Shown: one piece after another, positions 14,586 through 23,941 of the stretch
Numbering within the stretch: the stretch's first letter is position 1
Layout: every line of letters starts with the position of its first letter
DNA from: Mediannikoviicoccus sp037890055
GTDB taxonomy: Bacteria; Bacillota; Clostridia; Tissierellales; Peptoniphilaceae
Strand: one strand, 5' to 3'
NCBI GenBank assembly: GCA_037890055.1
Contig: JBBKBD010000021.1
DNA: 34,871 nt
Notes under the pieces: generated by a model
The model's input: only the letters and a program-made list of their open reading frames with translations
Database searches by the model: none
What the model was told of the DNA's origin: nothing
Program-made: the position numbers and the translations under genes

Positions 14586-16191
14586 TTTTGAAAATATTTT
14601 TTAAAAAGCCCTTCTTAATCGGCATGGATATTTTAAACTTGCCCTTTAGGGTTTCAGGAAGTTTCTCCACATACTTTTTAGTTTCTTCCTTGTCGCCATA
14701 AATCTTATATAAATTCGCCATTATAAAGTCGTATAAAAACTGTGGTACCACAAGTTCTTCACGATTTATATTTAAAATCTTATCCATATGCTCTTTTGAA
14801 ATAGAATTTTCTTCATAGGCCCTAATATATATTTTGTAAAACTCTATGGTGCTACTATCTTCAAAGGAGCTCATATCGTCGATTTTTTCCTTGGCGTCTT
14901 TGAAGTCGAACTCTTTTTTATTCCAAACTTCCCTTGCTATTAGTTCAGATACTCTAATAACTTCCGTTGAATAATCAAAGCCATATTCTTTTAGACCATC
15001 GTAGTCCGATGAAAAATCTCCCTTTGAAAGCTTTTCAAAATAGTTATATCTCTTTTTATAAAACTCCTCTTCAATTTCTTCGCTGATATTTGGATTTTTG
15101 AAATTTAAATTTGGAAGGTTGATTATATCATCATACTCTTCCTTTGAGACATTTTCGTAAGGAGCAATGGGAACTTTTCTTATAATATAATCAACAACTT
15201 CCTTTGGAAGTACCTTGTAATTTTCCCTAAGATAATTTAAAACCTCATCCTTTAGGCTAGGCTCTTCCAAAAGCAAATTGAAATTTAAAGCTTCCTTCCA
15301 ATTTGACATCTCCCTAGCGTAGTCACTGCGCCTTTTTATATCTGAAAACTTAACGAGAATATGCACATAGTCATTTAAAATTCCCTCTTCCCTTAAAAAG
15401 TCCACCAGATTATTTGACAAGTATTCATAAATCCTTGAAATATATCTCTTCTTCGTCTTTGTAAGAGGGTCTTTATCCCTTCCTTCAAGCCATATTTCGT
15501 AGGCTGTGTCATATTCCTTTGCATTGTAATACACATAGCCTTCCAAAAAGTTTTCCAAGTATTGTGGCAAGTGGTCCACGCTTACATCTTCAAAATCAAT
15601 TTCCGTACTCTTTTTCTCCAAGAGTTTTAAATAATTTTCATAAAATTTTGAATTTGGAAACTCCCATCTCTCTAAAAAGGTCTTTAAATGTGAAAAGTTC
15701 TCTTCCCTTTCAATGTCCTTTAAAGTCAAGAAGGACGCCTTTAGTCCAAGCAGATCCCTGTCTTTGTGGTTTAGTTTTGCCTCGTGGGAAAATCTAATGT
15801 CATATTCATTAAAGTTAAGCGAACCCTTCTTAAGTAAAAAGTATATTTCCATCCTCGTCTTATAAAAGTCCAGTTTTTCTTTATTAGACAAGTCTTTTAT
15901 ATCGTATACTTCAAAGTTTGGAAGTTTTTTTATTTCACTTTTTATATTGCCCTCATTAAAAATGGGAAAGTTTTCAACAATAAAACTTAAAACATCCAAG
16001 GGAATGGCAGAATAATTTGTAACCACAAACTTCTTTAGCGTCTTATTTATATTGTCCTTTAAGACAGATGAAATTTCTTCATAAAACTCCCTGTACTTCT
16101 TCCAGTAGTCATATGAAGATATGTCATTGAAATCATTTGAAATATTCAAATTCATTATACTTAAATTTTTTTCTTCACCTGTGTCCTTCAT
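14581..16191 (-). CDS. large helical protein with internal duplication, unknown
   Basis: A 536-residue soluble protein of unknown function, rich in Lys, Glu, Tyr, Phe and Asn. Numbering from the longer frame (one residue more), residues about 57-135 and 322-403 resemble each other: NYSAIPLDVLSFIVENFPI against NYKVLPKEVVDYIIRKVPI, then a LPN, then FYKTRMEIYFLLKKG against FYKKRYNYFEKLSKG. A TPR-like stretch (GYVYYNAKEYDTAYEIWLEG, about 219-238) lies between. This suggests a two-lobed helical repeat scaffold. The start at 16191 has AGGTGAT upstream; a TTG one codon earlier overlaps it. Promoter TTGTAC-17-TATATT. Monocistronic, between dnaX and nrdB. Confidence 0.75.
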   Translation of the reverse strand: MKDTGEEKNLSIMNLNISNDFNDISSYDYWKKYREFYEEISSVLKDNINKTLKKFVVTNYSAIPLDVLSFIVENFPIFNEGNIKSEIKKLPNFEVYDIKDLSNKEKLDFYKTRMEIYFLLKKGSLNFNEYDIRFSHEAKLNHKDRDLLGLKASFLTLKDIEREENFSHLKTFLERWEFPNSKFYENYLKLLEKKSTEIDFEDVSVDHLPQYLENFLEGYVYYNAKEYDTAYEIWLEGRDKDPLTKTKKRYISRIYEYLSNNLVDFLREEGILNDYVHILVKFSDIKRRSDYAREMSNWKEALNFNLLLEEPSLKDEVLNYLRENYKVLPKEVVDYIIRKVPIAPYENVSKEEYDDIINLPNLNFKNPNISEEIEEEFYKKRYNYFEKLSKGDFSSDYDGLKEYGFDYSTEVIRVSELIAREVWNKKEFDFKDAKEKIDDMSSFEDSSTIEFYKIYIRAYEENSISKEHMDKILNINREELVVPQFLYDFIMANLYKIYGDKEETKKYVEKLPETLKGKFKISMPIKKGFLKNIFKK

Positions 16192-16225
16192 CAAATCACC
16201 TGTCCATTTTTTAATTCCTATAATT

Positions 16226-16254
16226 AATATAACTTAAAAACTAGATAAGTACAA
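16226..16254 (-). promoter_or_regulatory. promoter of the 14581-16191 gene
   Basis: TTGTAC (16249-16254), 17 bp, TATATT (16226-16231) on the minus strand, about 35 bases before the start codon. Confidence 0.6.
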
Positions 16255-16257
16255 TAA

Positions 16258-16296
16258 AAAGCCTGTTGTGGTTTTCCACAACAGGCTTTCTTTTTT
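16258..16296 (-). terminator. terminator of nrdA-nrdB
   Basis: GCCTGTTGTGG-tttt-CCACAACAGGC (16261-16286) is a perfect 11-bp stem with A and T runs on both sides, eight bases after the nrdB stop. Confidence 0.92.
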
Positions 16297-16304
16297 CCTT
16301 TATT

Positions 16305-17348
16305 CTATAAATCGTCTTCTATTACTGATGACTTTGAATATGCTGAAACTTTTCCTTCAAAGAAGTCAGTCTTTACGAAGTTTGGATCTGAATATTCACT
16401 TACCCATGTCATTGACTCTGGTTCTTTGTCATGTCCATCGTAAATCTTTCCAAGTCCAACTGCCTTACTTCTCAAGTTTCCAAGATATTTCAAATATCCT
16501 GACACCATTTCCATAGTTAGTCCTTGGATTGAGTCTCCAATTGCATACTCTGCCCAAGCTATTTCTTCTTCAACGCCCTTCTTAATCATCTCTTTAAAGA
16601 AGGCATTGTTTTCATCTGTAAATATTTCAGGTTCTTCTTTTTTTAGCTCTTGAATTATATTTCTAAACAGCCATAGATGTGAGTTTTCATCTCTATTAAT
16701 ATATCTTATCTCTTGAACTGTTCCTGGCATCTTGCCTATTCTACCAAGGGAGTAGAAGAACATAAATCCCGAATAGAAATAGATTCCTTCAAGTATAAAG
16801 TTTGCAAAGCAAGTCTTAACTAAGTTGAATTTAGTTCTATTTTCGTAGAAGTCGTTGTACTCGTCTCCTATAAATTTATTTCTCGCAAGTAAATGTGGGT
16901 CGTCCTTCCATTGATAAAGTATTTCGTCCCTTTCTTCTGGTGAACAAACCGTATCCAAAATATATGAGTAGGATTGTGAGTGAACCGCCTCTTGGTATGT
17001 TTGAATGTTTAAACATAGATTCACTTCGTTTGCAGTTATAAACTCTGAAACATTTGGTAGGTTTGCAGTTTGGATTGAGTCTAGGAACACAAGGAATGAA
17101 AGTATCTTGTCATAGGCTCTCTTTTCGTTTTCGTCAAGCTTTCTATAGTCCTTCACATCTTGGTTTAGGTTTATCTCTTCTGGAATCCAGAAGTTATTCA
17201 TTGCCAGGCGGTACCAGTCACTAACCCATGGGTACTTGATGTTATTAAAGTCGTTTAGGTTTGTGGTGTTACCATTAATCATTCTTCTCTTTGAAAGCTC
17301 TGTGTCGCCATTTTCGTTAAATAGTGCCTTTCTAATTAATTTTGCCAT
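16305..17348 (-). CDS. nrdB: ribonucleotide-diphosphate reductase subunit beta (class I)
   Basis: A 347-residue radical-generating subunit that makes the metal cofactor and tyrosyl radical used by NrdA to reduce NDPs to dNDPs. The ligand set is intact: Asp90, Glu120, His123, Glu187, Glu221 and His224, with the candidate radical Tyr127 in the E..H...Y pattern. Length is typical. The C-terminus is acidic and hydrophobic (SVIEDDL), as expected for the tail that docks onto NrdA. It starts 10 bases after nrdA with a good ribosome binding site, and the operon ends in a strong terminator. The metal (Fe or Mn) cannot be told from sequence. Confidence 0.96.
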   Translation of the reverse strand: MAKLIRKALFNENGDTELSKRRMINGNTTNLNDFNNIKYPWVSDWYRLAMNNFWIPEEINLNQDVKDYRKLDENEKRAYDKILSFLVFLDSIQTANLPNVSEFITANEVNLCLNIQTYQEAVHSQSYSYILDTVCSPEERDEILYQWKDDPHLLARNKFIGDEYNDFYENRTKFNLVKTCFANFILEGIYFYSGFMFFYSLGRIGKMPGTVQEIRYINRDENSHLWLFRNIIQELKKEEPEIFTDENNAFFKEMIKKGVEEEIAWAEYAIGDSIQGLTMEMVSGYLKYLGNLRSKAVGLGKIYDGHDKEPESMTWVSEYSDPNFVKTDFFEGKVSAYSKSSVIEDDL

Positions 17349-17358
17349 CTAATCCTCC

Positions 17359-19875
17359 TTAAGATGCACATGAATCACATTCTTCAACTTCAAGTGATTT
17401 GTTTCTTACATAGTAAATTGTCTTTACCTCTTCTTCGCAAGCTTGTATATAAAGCCTTAGGAGCATGGACATTGTGTACTCGGAAGTTATATAGATATTT
17501 ACGGACTGTGCCTGGTCAATATGTCTTTGTCTTGCTCCTGCAGAACGTATTATCCATTCCCCATCAACTTCGTGGGCGTTTTCATATAGCCAGAAGTTTT
17601 GCGGGCTTAAGTCCGGTGCCACCCTTGGAAGGATTTGTCCCTTCTTTTCTTCAAGGAAGTATCTCATCATAACTGGGTCCACTGCTGCAGTTGTACCAGA
17701 AATTATTGATGTTGATCCCGTTGGTGCAACAGCCATCAAATATCCATTTCTCATTCCATTTTTGCCAATATAGTCCCTTAGTTCATTCCATCTTTCAGAT
17801 TTGTAGTTTCTCTTTTCGAAATAGTCTCCACTATCCCAGTCGGAACCTTCAAAGTAAGGGTACGCTCCCTTTTCAGATGCAATTTCTGCAGAGGCCTTTA
17901 CAGCGTAGTAGTTTATATCTTCATATAACTTGTCTGCCCATTTAATATGCTCTTCACTTGAGAACATTATACCATCTTTAACCATAGCGTGGTGATATCC
18001 TGACGTACCAAGTCCCAGTGAACGATATTTTTTATTTGTAATTCTTGCATATTCAACAGGATAGTAATTTAAATCTATAACATTGTCTAGTGCTCTAACT
18101 ACTGTACTTACAACATCTTCCAATTCATTTTTAAGGTCGATATTTCCAAGCACAAGGGAAGCTAGGTTACATACTACAAAGTCTCCCGGCTTAGTTCTTT
18201 CAACCACAATCTCTTCTCCATCAACTTCAATTACTTCCGTTGAAACAGATTTTATTTCAGATGTATTCTGGCAAATCTCCGTACAAAGATTTGATGAATA
18301 TATCATGCCCTTGTGAGGATTTGGATTGTATTTATTAACCGCGTCTCTGTTAAACACAAAAGGCGTTCCAGTTTCAATAACTGATTTTAGTATTAATCTT
18401 ACCATGTCCTTTACAGTCATTACACGCTTTTCAAGGCGAGGTTCCTTAATACATTCGTGATACTTTCTCACCCACTCGTCACCGTAATAGTCTTCAAGGC
18501 TATAGCCCATTATGGTCTTAACTTCGTGTGGACAGAACATATACCAATTTGCGTTTATATCGTCACGAGCAAGTTCCCAGAAGTAATTTGGATAGCAAAC
18601 TGCAGGGAAGATGTCGTGGGCCTTCATCCTATCGTCACCATTATTTGTCTTTAGTTGTAAGAACTCTGGCATGTCCCTGTGCCATACGTCTAGGTAAACT
18701 GCACATGCACCCTGTCTTACACCAAGCTGATCCACTGCAACTGCCGTGTCATTTGCAAGCTTAATCCATCTAATTACACCACCGGCAACTCCTTTAAAGC
18801 CTCTTATGTCCGAGCCAACAGCTCTAACCTTACCAAAGTATAGTCCCATTCCTCCACCATGTTTTGAAACCTGTGAAAAGTTTGTAATTGAACGGTATAT
18901 TCCATCAAGAGAGTCGTCCACCGTGTCTATGAAGCAGGATGAAAGTTGATGGAATGGCTTCCTTGCATTAGACATTGTAGGGGTTGCCATAGTAACTTGA
19001 AGTTTGGATAAAATGTCATAGAACTTCTTTGCATAAAATATTTTATCCTTTTCAAGCATTGCAAGATGCATGGAAATTCCCATAAACATCTCTTGAATTT
19101 TTTCAAGGATTACTCCATCCCCCGACTTAATTAAATATCTTGACTTTAATAGGTCAAGGCCAGAGAAGTTAAATCTATAATTTCTTGAAAAGTCCATATA
19201 GCTTTCAAGTTCGTCAATGTCTTCCTTAGTATAATTTTCTAAAATATATTCTCCATATAGACCTTCCTTTGTTAGGTAGTCTATCTTTTCATAGAAGGAA
19301 TTAATTCCCCTCTTCTCTTCTTCAACTTTTATATTTAATTCGATGCTGTGGGCTAGAAATCTTGCAGAAATATATTCCCACTTAGGCGCTTCCTTTGAAG
19401 TTAATTCAGAAGATGCCTTAACAAGTACATCAAGCAGTTGTTGCTTAGACATGTCTTTAGTTAAGAATGAAGAGAACTTGTTAAATAAAAACTGTAGGTC
19501 GTACACATCTTCCTTAAAGTCCTGTTGTACGCCCTTCATAACCTCTAACACTTCTTCGTCAAAGTACTGTGCAAAGTCTTCCAATGTCTTTCTCAGCCTA
19601 TGGTGACTGGCTCTATAAAGAATGTAGGACTTAACAACCTCTATATATTTATTTTCAATTAAAACAATCTCTACAAGGTCTTGAATTTCCTCCACAGTAA
19701 CCACATGATTTTTTGAAAAGTTTGAATTAATCTTGTCACAAACCTGATTTGCCATCTTTTCAAGCTCTTCTCTCTCAACGGGCTTTGACACAGATATAAA
19801 TGCCTTGTTCATGGCAACAATTATCTTTTCAACGTCAAAATCCACAATTGCGCCACTTCTCTTTTTTATTTTCAC
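17359..19875 (-). CDS. nrdA: ribonucleotide-diphosphate reductase subunit alpha (class I)
   Basis: An 838-residue catalytic subunit of class I ribonucleotide reductase. The N-terminal ATP-cone (about 1-90, KKRSGAIVDFDVEKIIVAMN) is the allosteric activity site. Catalytic-domain features are the QLSSCFI cysteine region, the active-site NLCTEICQNT segment, and PTGSTSIISGTTAAVDP near residue 720. The C-terminal CDSC pair (833-836) is the redox shuttle. The start is GTG at 19873-19875, with GGAGGG 7 bases upstream and no better ATG. It forms an operon with nrdB. A promoter with an imperfect palindrome in its spacer (19928-19943) lies upstream. Confidence 0.97.
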   Translation of the reverse strand: MKIKKRSGAIVDFDVEKIIVAMNKAFISVSKPVEREELEKMANQVCDKINSNFSKNHVVTVEEIQDLVEIVLIENKYIEVVKSYILYRASHHRLRKTLEDFAQYFDEEVLEVMKGVQQDFKEDVYDLQFLFNKFSSFLTKDMSKQQLLDVLVKASSELTSKEAPKWEYISARFLAHSIELNIKVEEEKRGINSFYEKIDYLTKEGLYGEYILENYTKEDIDELESYMDFSRNYRFNFSGLDLLKSRYLIKSGDGVILEKIQEMFMGISMHLAMLEKDKIFYAKKFYDILSKLQVTMATPTMSNARKPFHQLSSCFIDTVDDSLDGIYRSITNFSQVSKHGGGMGLYFGKVRAVGSDIRGFKGVAGGVIRWIKLANDTAVAVDQLGVRQGACAVYLDVWHRDMPEFLQLKTNNGDDRMKAHDIFPAVCYPNYFWELARDDINANWYMFCPHEVKTIMGYSLEDYYGDEWVRKYHECIKEPRLEKRVMTVKDMVRLILKSVIETGTPFVFNRDAVNKYNPNPHKGMIYSSNLCTEICQNTSEIKSVSTEVIEVDGEEIVVERTKPGDFVVCNLASLVLGNIDLKNELEDVVSTVVRALDNVIDLNYYPVEYARITNKKYRSLGLGTSGYHHAMVKDGIMFSSEEHIKWADKLYEDINYYAVKASAEIASEKGAYPYFEGSDWDSGDYFEKRNYKSERWNELRDYIGKNGMRNGYLMAVAPTGSTSIISGTTAAVDPVMMRYFLEEKKGQILPRVAPDLSPQNFWLYENAHEVDGEWIIRSAGARQRHIDQAQSVNIYITSEYTMSMLLRLYIQACEEEVKTIYYVRNKSLEVEECDSCAS

Positions 19876-19922
19876 AATTTCCCTCCTACTACATGTTGTA
19901 TAATTTTAAAAACCATAATTAA

Positions 19923-19951
19923 AGTATACCCAATATGTAGGATTTGTACAA
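19923..19951 (-). promoter_or_regulatory. nrdAB promoter with candidate NrdR-like box
   Basis: TTGTAC (19946-19951), 17 bp, TATACT (19923-19928) on the minus strand. The spacer holds ATCCTACATATTGGGT (19943-19928), an imperfect palindrome sharing 11 of 16 positions by my count with a typical NrdR box (ACACTATATATAGTGT). Its place between -35 and -10 suits a repressor. A second box at the usual three-turn spacing was not found, so the operator is tentative; the promoter is more secure. Confidence 0.45.
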
Positions 19952-20066
19952 ATTTATTTTATTTATTTTGGAAAGCCTTACCAAGTGCTAATTAAAGTAT
20001 TTTTTAGCCTCTTATGATATATTAATAAGTAGAAAACTTAATAATTTTTATAAAAAGAGGGGCGTT

Positions 20067-21077
20067 ATGGAAAAAAGAATTTTAGGAAGAACCGGATTTG
20101 AAGTTTCGATCGTTGGCCTTGGAGGCATACCAATTCAAAATGTTTCAAAGGACGAGGCGATGGAACTTTTGGAAAAATGTTTAGACATGGGAATAAACTT
20201 TATTGACACAGCCAGAGGCTACAACGACAGCGAAACCCGTATTGGAGAGGCGCTGGAAGTTGTGGGAAGGGATAAGTTTTACATTGCAACCAAGTCCATG
20301 GCAAGAACTTCAGAAGGGGTTTTAGGAGAACTTGCCACCAGCATGAACAATTTAAAAGTTGATTACATAGATTTATTTCAGTTTCACAATGTGAGCAAGA
20401 AGAAGGACATGGATATTTTACTTGGCAAAGGCGGCGCCTTAGAAGCAATAAAAGAAATGAAGAAAAAGGGAATTATAAAAGAAATTGGAATCACAAGTCA
20501 CAACGTGGACATCCTTAGAGGGCTTTTAGAAACCGGCGAGTTTTCAACCATCCAATTTCCATATAACTTTGTTGAAACACAGGGAGAGGAATTATTTAAA
20601 AGAGCGAAGGAAAAAAATATTGGCGTTTTAATTATGAAACCCCTTGCGGGAGGTGCCATCCCCATGGGTAAAGAATGTTTGAAATTTGTTTTGAATAACG
20701 AAAATGTAACCTGCGCCATCCCTGGAATGGATACAATAGAACAGATAGAAGAAAACTGTTCAGTGGGAAATAATTTAGAGGAACTTACCGAAGAAGAGAT
20801 TTCAAAACTGGATTCATTTACAAAGGGCCTTGGAAAGAACTTCTGTAGAAGATGTGGCTACTGCGCCCCATGTTCCGTTGGCATCGACATACCAACAAAC
20901 TTTTTAATGGAAGGCTACTACACAAGGTACGACCTTAAGGACTGGGCGAAGTCTAGATACAACGGCTTTGAAAAAAAGGCCAGCGACTGTATCAAATGTG
21001 GAATCTGTGAAAAGAGATGTCCATATGATTTGCCAATTATAGAAATGCTTGAAAATGTGGCTATGGTTTTGGGATAA
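20067..21077 (+). CDS. aldo/keto reductase with C-terminal 4Fe-4S domain
   Basis: A 336-residue fusion of an aldo/keto reductase barrel (about 1-245) with a ferredoxin-like tail. The AKR part has the catalytic Asp and Tyr in FIDTARGYNDSE, Lys in IATKSM and His in LFQFHNV. The tail carries two Cys clusters: 260, 263, 266, 269 and 308, 311, 314, 318, enough for one or two 4Fe-4S clusters. This architecture is common in anaerobes; the substrate is unknown and redox coupling to ferredoxin is inferred. GAGGGG precedes the ATG. No terminator is seen before fbp, so read-through is possible. Confidence 0.93.
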   Translation: MEKRILGRTGFEVSIVGLGGIPIQNVSKDEAMELLEKCLDMGINFIDTARGYNDSETRIGEALEVVGRDKFYIATKSMARTSEGVLGELATSMNNLKVDYIDLFQFHNVSKKKDMDILLGKGGALEAIKEMKKKGIIKEIGITSHNVDILRGLLETGEFSTIQFPYNFVETQGEELFKRAKEKNIGVLIMKPLAGGAIPMGKECLKFVLNNENVTCAIPGMDTIEQIEENCSVGNNLEELTEEEISKLDSFTKGLGKNFCRRCGYCAPCSVGIDIPTNFLMEGYYTRYDLKDWAKSRYNGFEKKASDCIKCGICEKRCPYDLPIIEMLENVAMVLG

Positions 21078-21094
21078 TTTTCTTAAAAACTTTT

Positions 21095-21124
21095 TTGACA
21101 ATCTTCATTAATGCACTTTATTTT
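21095..21124 (+). promoter_or_regulatory. candidate promoter of fbp
   Basis: A perfect TTGACA (21095-21100), 18 bp, TATTTT (21119-21124), about 38 bases before the fbp start codon. Confidence 0.5.
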
Positions 21125-21162
21125 ATTCTCATTATTATATATTATATAAGCAGGAGGAGTAT

Positions 21163-23121
21163 ATGGACTACGAAAAATATTTAAAGCAACTTTCAAAGGA
21201 ATATCCTACAGTGGAAGACACCATAAGTGAAATTGTAAGGCTAAAGGCTCTTTCTGTACTTCCAAAAGAGACTGAGTACTTCTTTTCCGATTTACATGGT
21301 GAGTACACTTCTTTTACAAGAATATTAAAGTCTTCTTCTGGAAACTTAAGACAAAAGATTTCTCAAAGGTTTAAGTACCAAATGGCTGAAGAAGAGATGA
21401 ACGAACTGGCAAACCTTATTTATGAGCCAGAAAACTTTATCACTTTGAAGATTAAGTCGGGCAAGTTTACAAACGATTGGATAAGAGCCACCATTGTAAG
21501 GCTTTTGGACCTTTTGAAGATGGTTACTTCAAAGTACTCCAGGACCAAGGTTCGTGGTAAGATGCCTGCAGTTTATAAGGACTTAATTGACGAGATGCTC
21601 CACATTGACTATGTGGAACTTAACAAACAAGAGTATTTTGATACCATCGTAGACACTATAATAGAAATAAATGCGTCAAAGGAGATTATCATAACTCTTT
21701 GTCACATCATTCAAGACACTTCTGTAGATACTCTACATATTGTTGGGGACATCTACGACAGGGGCCCACGTCCCGACATTATTATGGACGTGTTGATGGA
21801 ACATAAAAACGTGGACATCCAATGGGGTAACCACGACATCATCTGGATGGGTGCAGCCCTTGGGTCAAGACCACTGGTTGCCTGTGTAGTTAGAATTGCC
21901 TTGGGCTATAACAACTTTGACTCCCTTGAAGATGGATATGGTATAAACCTAAGACCTCTATACTCTTTTGCAATGGAAACTTATAGAGAAGATCCTTGTG
22001 AAGTGTTTATGCCAAAGATTGTAGATGAAAATAAGTTCTATTCTGTAAATAAATATGCCACTGCAAAGATGCACAAGGCAATTTCCATAATTCAGTTTAA
22101 GCTGGAAGGACAAGCCATTGACAGAAACCCTGAATTTGCCATGGAGGGAAGAAAGTCCTTTAACTTTGTGGACTTTGAAAAGGGAATTTACAAGGCTGAA
22201 GATGGCAAGGAATACCCAATGCTAGACAAAAACTTTCCAACAGTTGACCCTAAGAACCCATACGAGTTAACAGAAGGAGAAATGGAAGTTATTGAAGCTT
22301 TGAATACATCCTTTAGACATAGTTTTAAGATGCAGGAGCATTTGAAATTTTTATTGGACAAGGGCTCTGTGTATAAGGTGACAAATAAAAACCTTCTTTA
22401 TCATGGCTGCGTTCCAATGAATGAAGATGGGTCCTTTAGAGTTTTAAAATATGACAATGAATACTACACTGGAAGAAGTTTAATGGACTTCTTTGATAAA
22501 AAAGCAAGGGAAGCTTCATATATACCACGTTCCTACTACTCCAAAGATAGAGAAAAAGTATTGGATTTGTATTGGTATATGTGGTGTGGACCAATTTCTC
22601 CACTATTTGGAAAGCATAAGATGTCTACTTTTGAAAACTTCTTTATCGGTAGAAAGCTTCCTATTAGTAAGGAGATATCAGACCCATACTTCCGACTTAG
22701 CAAGGAAGAAGACCATGTTGATAGAATATTACACGAGTTTGATTTAAATCCAGAATGTGGTCACATTATAAATGGACATATACCTGTTAAGTACAAGGAC
22801 GGACAAAAACCAATCTCTGCAAATGGAAAGATGTATGTAATAGACGGTGGTATCTCAAAGGCCTACCAACCAACTACGGGCATTGCAGGCTACACCCTAA
22901 TCTATAACTCACATTACCTTGCCCTTGCAGAACACAGCAACTATGAAGTTATGCAGTCGGTTCACGGCGCCTATACACCAAAGTTATACATCACCGAGAG
23001 ATTTCCTCAAAGGCTTTTGGTAAAAGATACAGACAAGGGGCCAATTATGGAAGAAAAGATAAATGACCTAACAAATCTACTGGATGCATATAAACAAGGT
23101 ACAATAAAGGAAAATAGATAA
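21163..23121 (+). CDS. fbp: fructose-1,6-bisphosphatase class III
   Basis: A 652-residue FBPase of the Firmicute class III type, which hydrolyses fructose-1,6-bisphosphate to fructose-6-phosphate in gluconeogenesis. The calcineurin-like metallophosphatase motifs are visible: SDLHGEY (about 43-49), GDIYDRGPRPD (about 197-207), WGNHDIIWMG (about 224-233) and a late NGHIPVK (about 540-546). The length of about 650 residues is typical. GGAGGAG precedes the ATG. The gene ends in a strong terminator and has a TTGACA promoter of its own. Confidence 0.96.
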   Translation: MDYEKYLKQLSKEYPTVEDTISEIVRLKALSVLPKETEYFFSDLHGEYTSFTRILKSSSGNLRQKISQRFKYQMAEEEMNELANLIYEPENFITLKIKSGKFTNDWIRATIVRLLDLLKMVTSKYSRTKVRGKMPAVYKDLIDEMLHIDYVELNKQEYFDTIVDTIIEINASKEIIITLCHIIQDTSVDTLHIVGDIYDRGPRPDIIMDVLMEHKNVDIQWGNHDIIWMGAALGSRPLVACVVRIALGYNNFDSLEDGYGINLRPLYSFAMETYREDPCEVFMPKIVDENKFYSVNKYATAKMHKAISIIQFKLEGQAIDRNPEFAMEGRKSFNFVDFEKGIYKAEDGKEYPMLDKNFPTVDPKNPYELTEGEMEVIEALNTSFRHSFKMQEHLKFLLDKGSVYKVTNKNLLYHGCVPMNEDGSFRVLKYDNEYYTGRSLMDFFDKKAREASYIPRSYYSKDREKVLDLYWYMWCGPISPLFGKHKMSTFENFFIGRKLPISKEISDPYFRLSKEEDHVDRILHEFDLNPECGHIINGHIPVKYKDGQKPISANGKMYVIDGGISKAYQPTTGIAGYTLIYNSHYLALAEHSNYEVMQSVHGAYTPKLYITERFPQRLLVKDTDKGPIMEEKINDLTNLLDAYKQGTIKENR

Positions 23122-23147
23122 ACCAAGTCTTTCGACTTGGTTTTTTA
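23121..23147 (+). terminator. terminator of fbp
   Basis: AACCAAGTC-tttc-GACTTGGTT (23121-23142) is a perfect 9-bp stem followed by T6. It separates fbp from the convergent hydrolase gene. Confidence 0.9.
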
Positions 23148-23900
23148 TTCGAAAAATTCTATTATATCCTTTATCATTTCAGTTCTAATGTCGTAGTCTA
23201 CAAAGCTGTGGTCAGCGCCTTCAATTATTTTTAACACGGCTTCTTCTCCAAAGGAATTTTTTGTTTCTTCACAAATCTTTTTAGTTATAATCGGATCTTT
23301 GTCCCCCAACATAATCAGCACTGGATTTTTATATTCCTTTGCCTTTTCAATTGGATGATACTTCTTTAAGTCCTCCATAAACTCTCTCTTTACAAGCATG
23401 CCAAGATGTTTATAGCTGTCCACTTTCCTATTTTCTTTTCTATCAAACTCACTAATCTTATTTTCAATTAAATCCAGCATATTATTTGCCGGCGCCAGTA
23501 GCACCATCTTGTCAGGATTATATTTTGACGCCGTAAGAGTAGCAATAAGTCCACCCATGCTATGGCCCATAATATAAATTTCATTGTCCTTTGCTATATC
23601 AAGACCCTTTATATAGTTCATAATAGAGTCTAGGTCCTCTATTTCAGAGCTAAGGGTCATGTCACTAAAGTCCCCTTCCGATTCTCCTGAGCCAGTAAAG
23701 TCAAACCTAAACACCTTGTAGCCCATCTTTACAAACTCCCTGCTCATGCGAACATAGAAAAAAGAATTTCCAAGTTTATTTCCCGTAAAACCATGTAGAA
23801 TTAAAATAATCTTTTTATTGTCCAGTTCCCCATTATAATTTAACACGCCACGAATTTTTAAATCATCTTTGTTTTTGATTTCAATAAATTTATATTCCAT
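23145..23900 (-). CDS. alpha/beta hydrolase (serine esterase/lipase-like)
   Basis: A 251-residue cytoplasmic alpha/beta-hydrolase. The oxyanion-hole HGFTGNK stretch, the nucleophile elbow GHSMGG (near residue 106), the acid in LGDKDP and the catalytic His in GADHSFVD are all present, so the triad is intact. It resembles the family annotated as prolyl-oligopeptidase-like or acyl esterases with short length; the substrate cannot be told. The start at 23900 (MEYKF) follows GGAGGAC; a longer frame would begin inside the asnB terminator. It lies downstream of asnB, separated by that terminator, so it is transcribed by partial read-through or from a promoter I do not see. Confidence 0.9.
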   Translation of the reverse strand: MEYKFIEIKNKDDLKIRGVLNYNGELDNKKIILILHGFTGNKLGNSFFYVRMSREFVKMGYKVFRFDFTGSGESEGDFSDMTLSSEIEDLDSIMNYIKGLDIAKDNEIYIMGHSMGGLIATLTASKYNPDKMVLLAPANNMLDLIENKISEFDRKENRKVDSYKHLGMLVKREFMEDLKKYHPIEKAKEYKNPVLIMLGDKDPIITKKICEETKNSFGEEAVLKIIEGADHSFVDYDIRTEMIKDIIEFFE

Positions 23901-23914
23901 ATTGTCCTCCATAT

Positions 23915-23941
23915 GAAAAAGGCATGTTTGCACATGCCCTA
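23915..23941 (-). terminator. terminator of asnB
   Basis: AGGGCATG-tgcaaa-CATGCCT with T5 on the minus strand. The 5' arm starts within the asnB stop codon. Confidence 0.8.
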
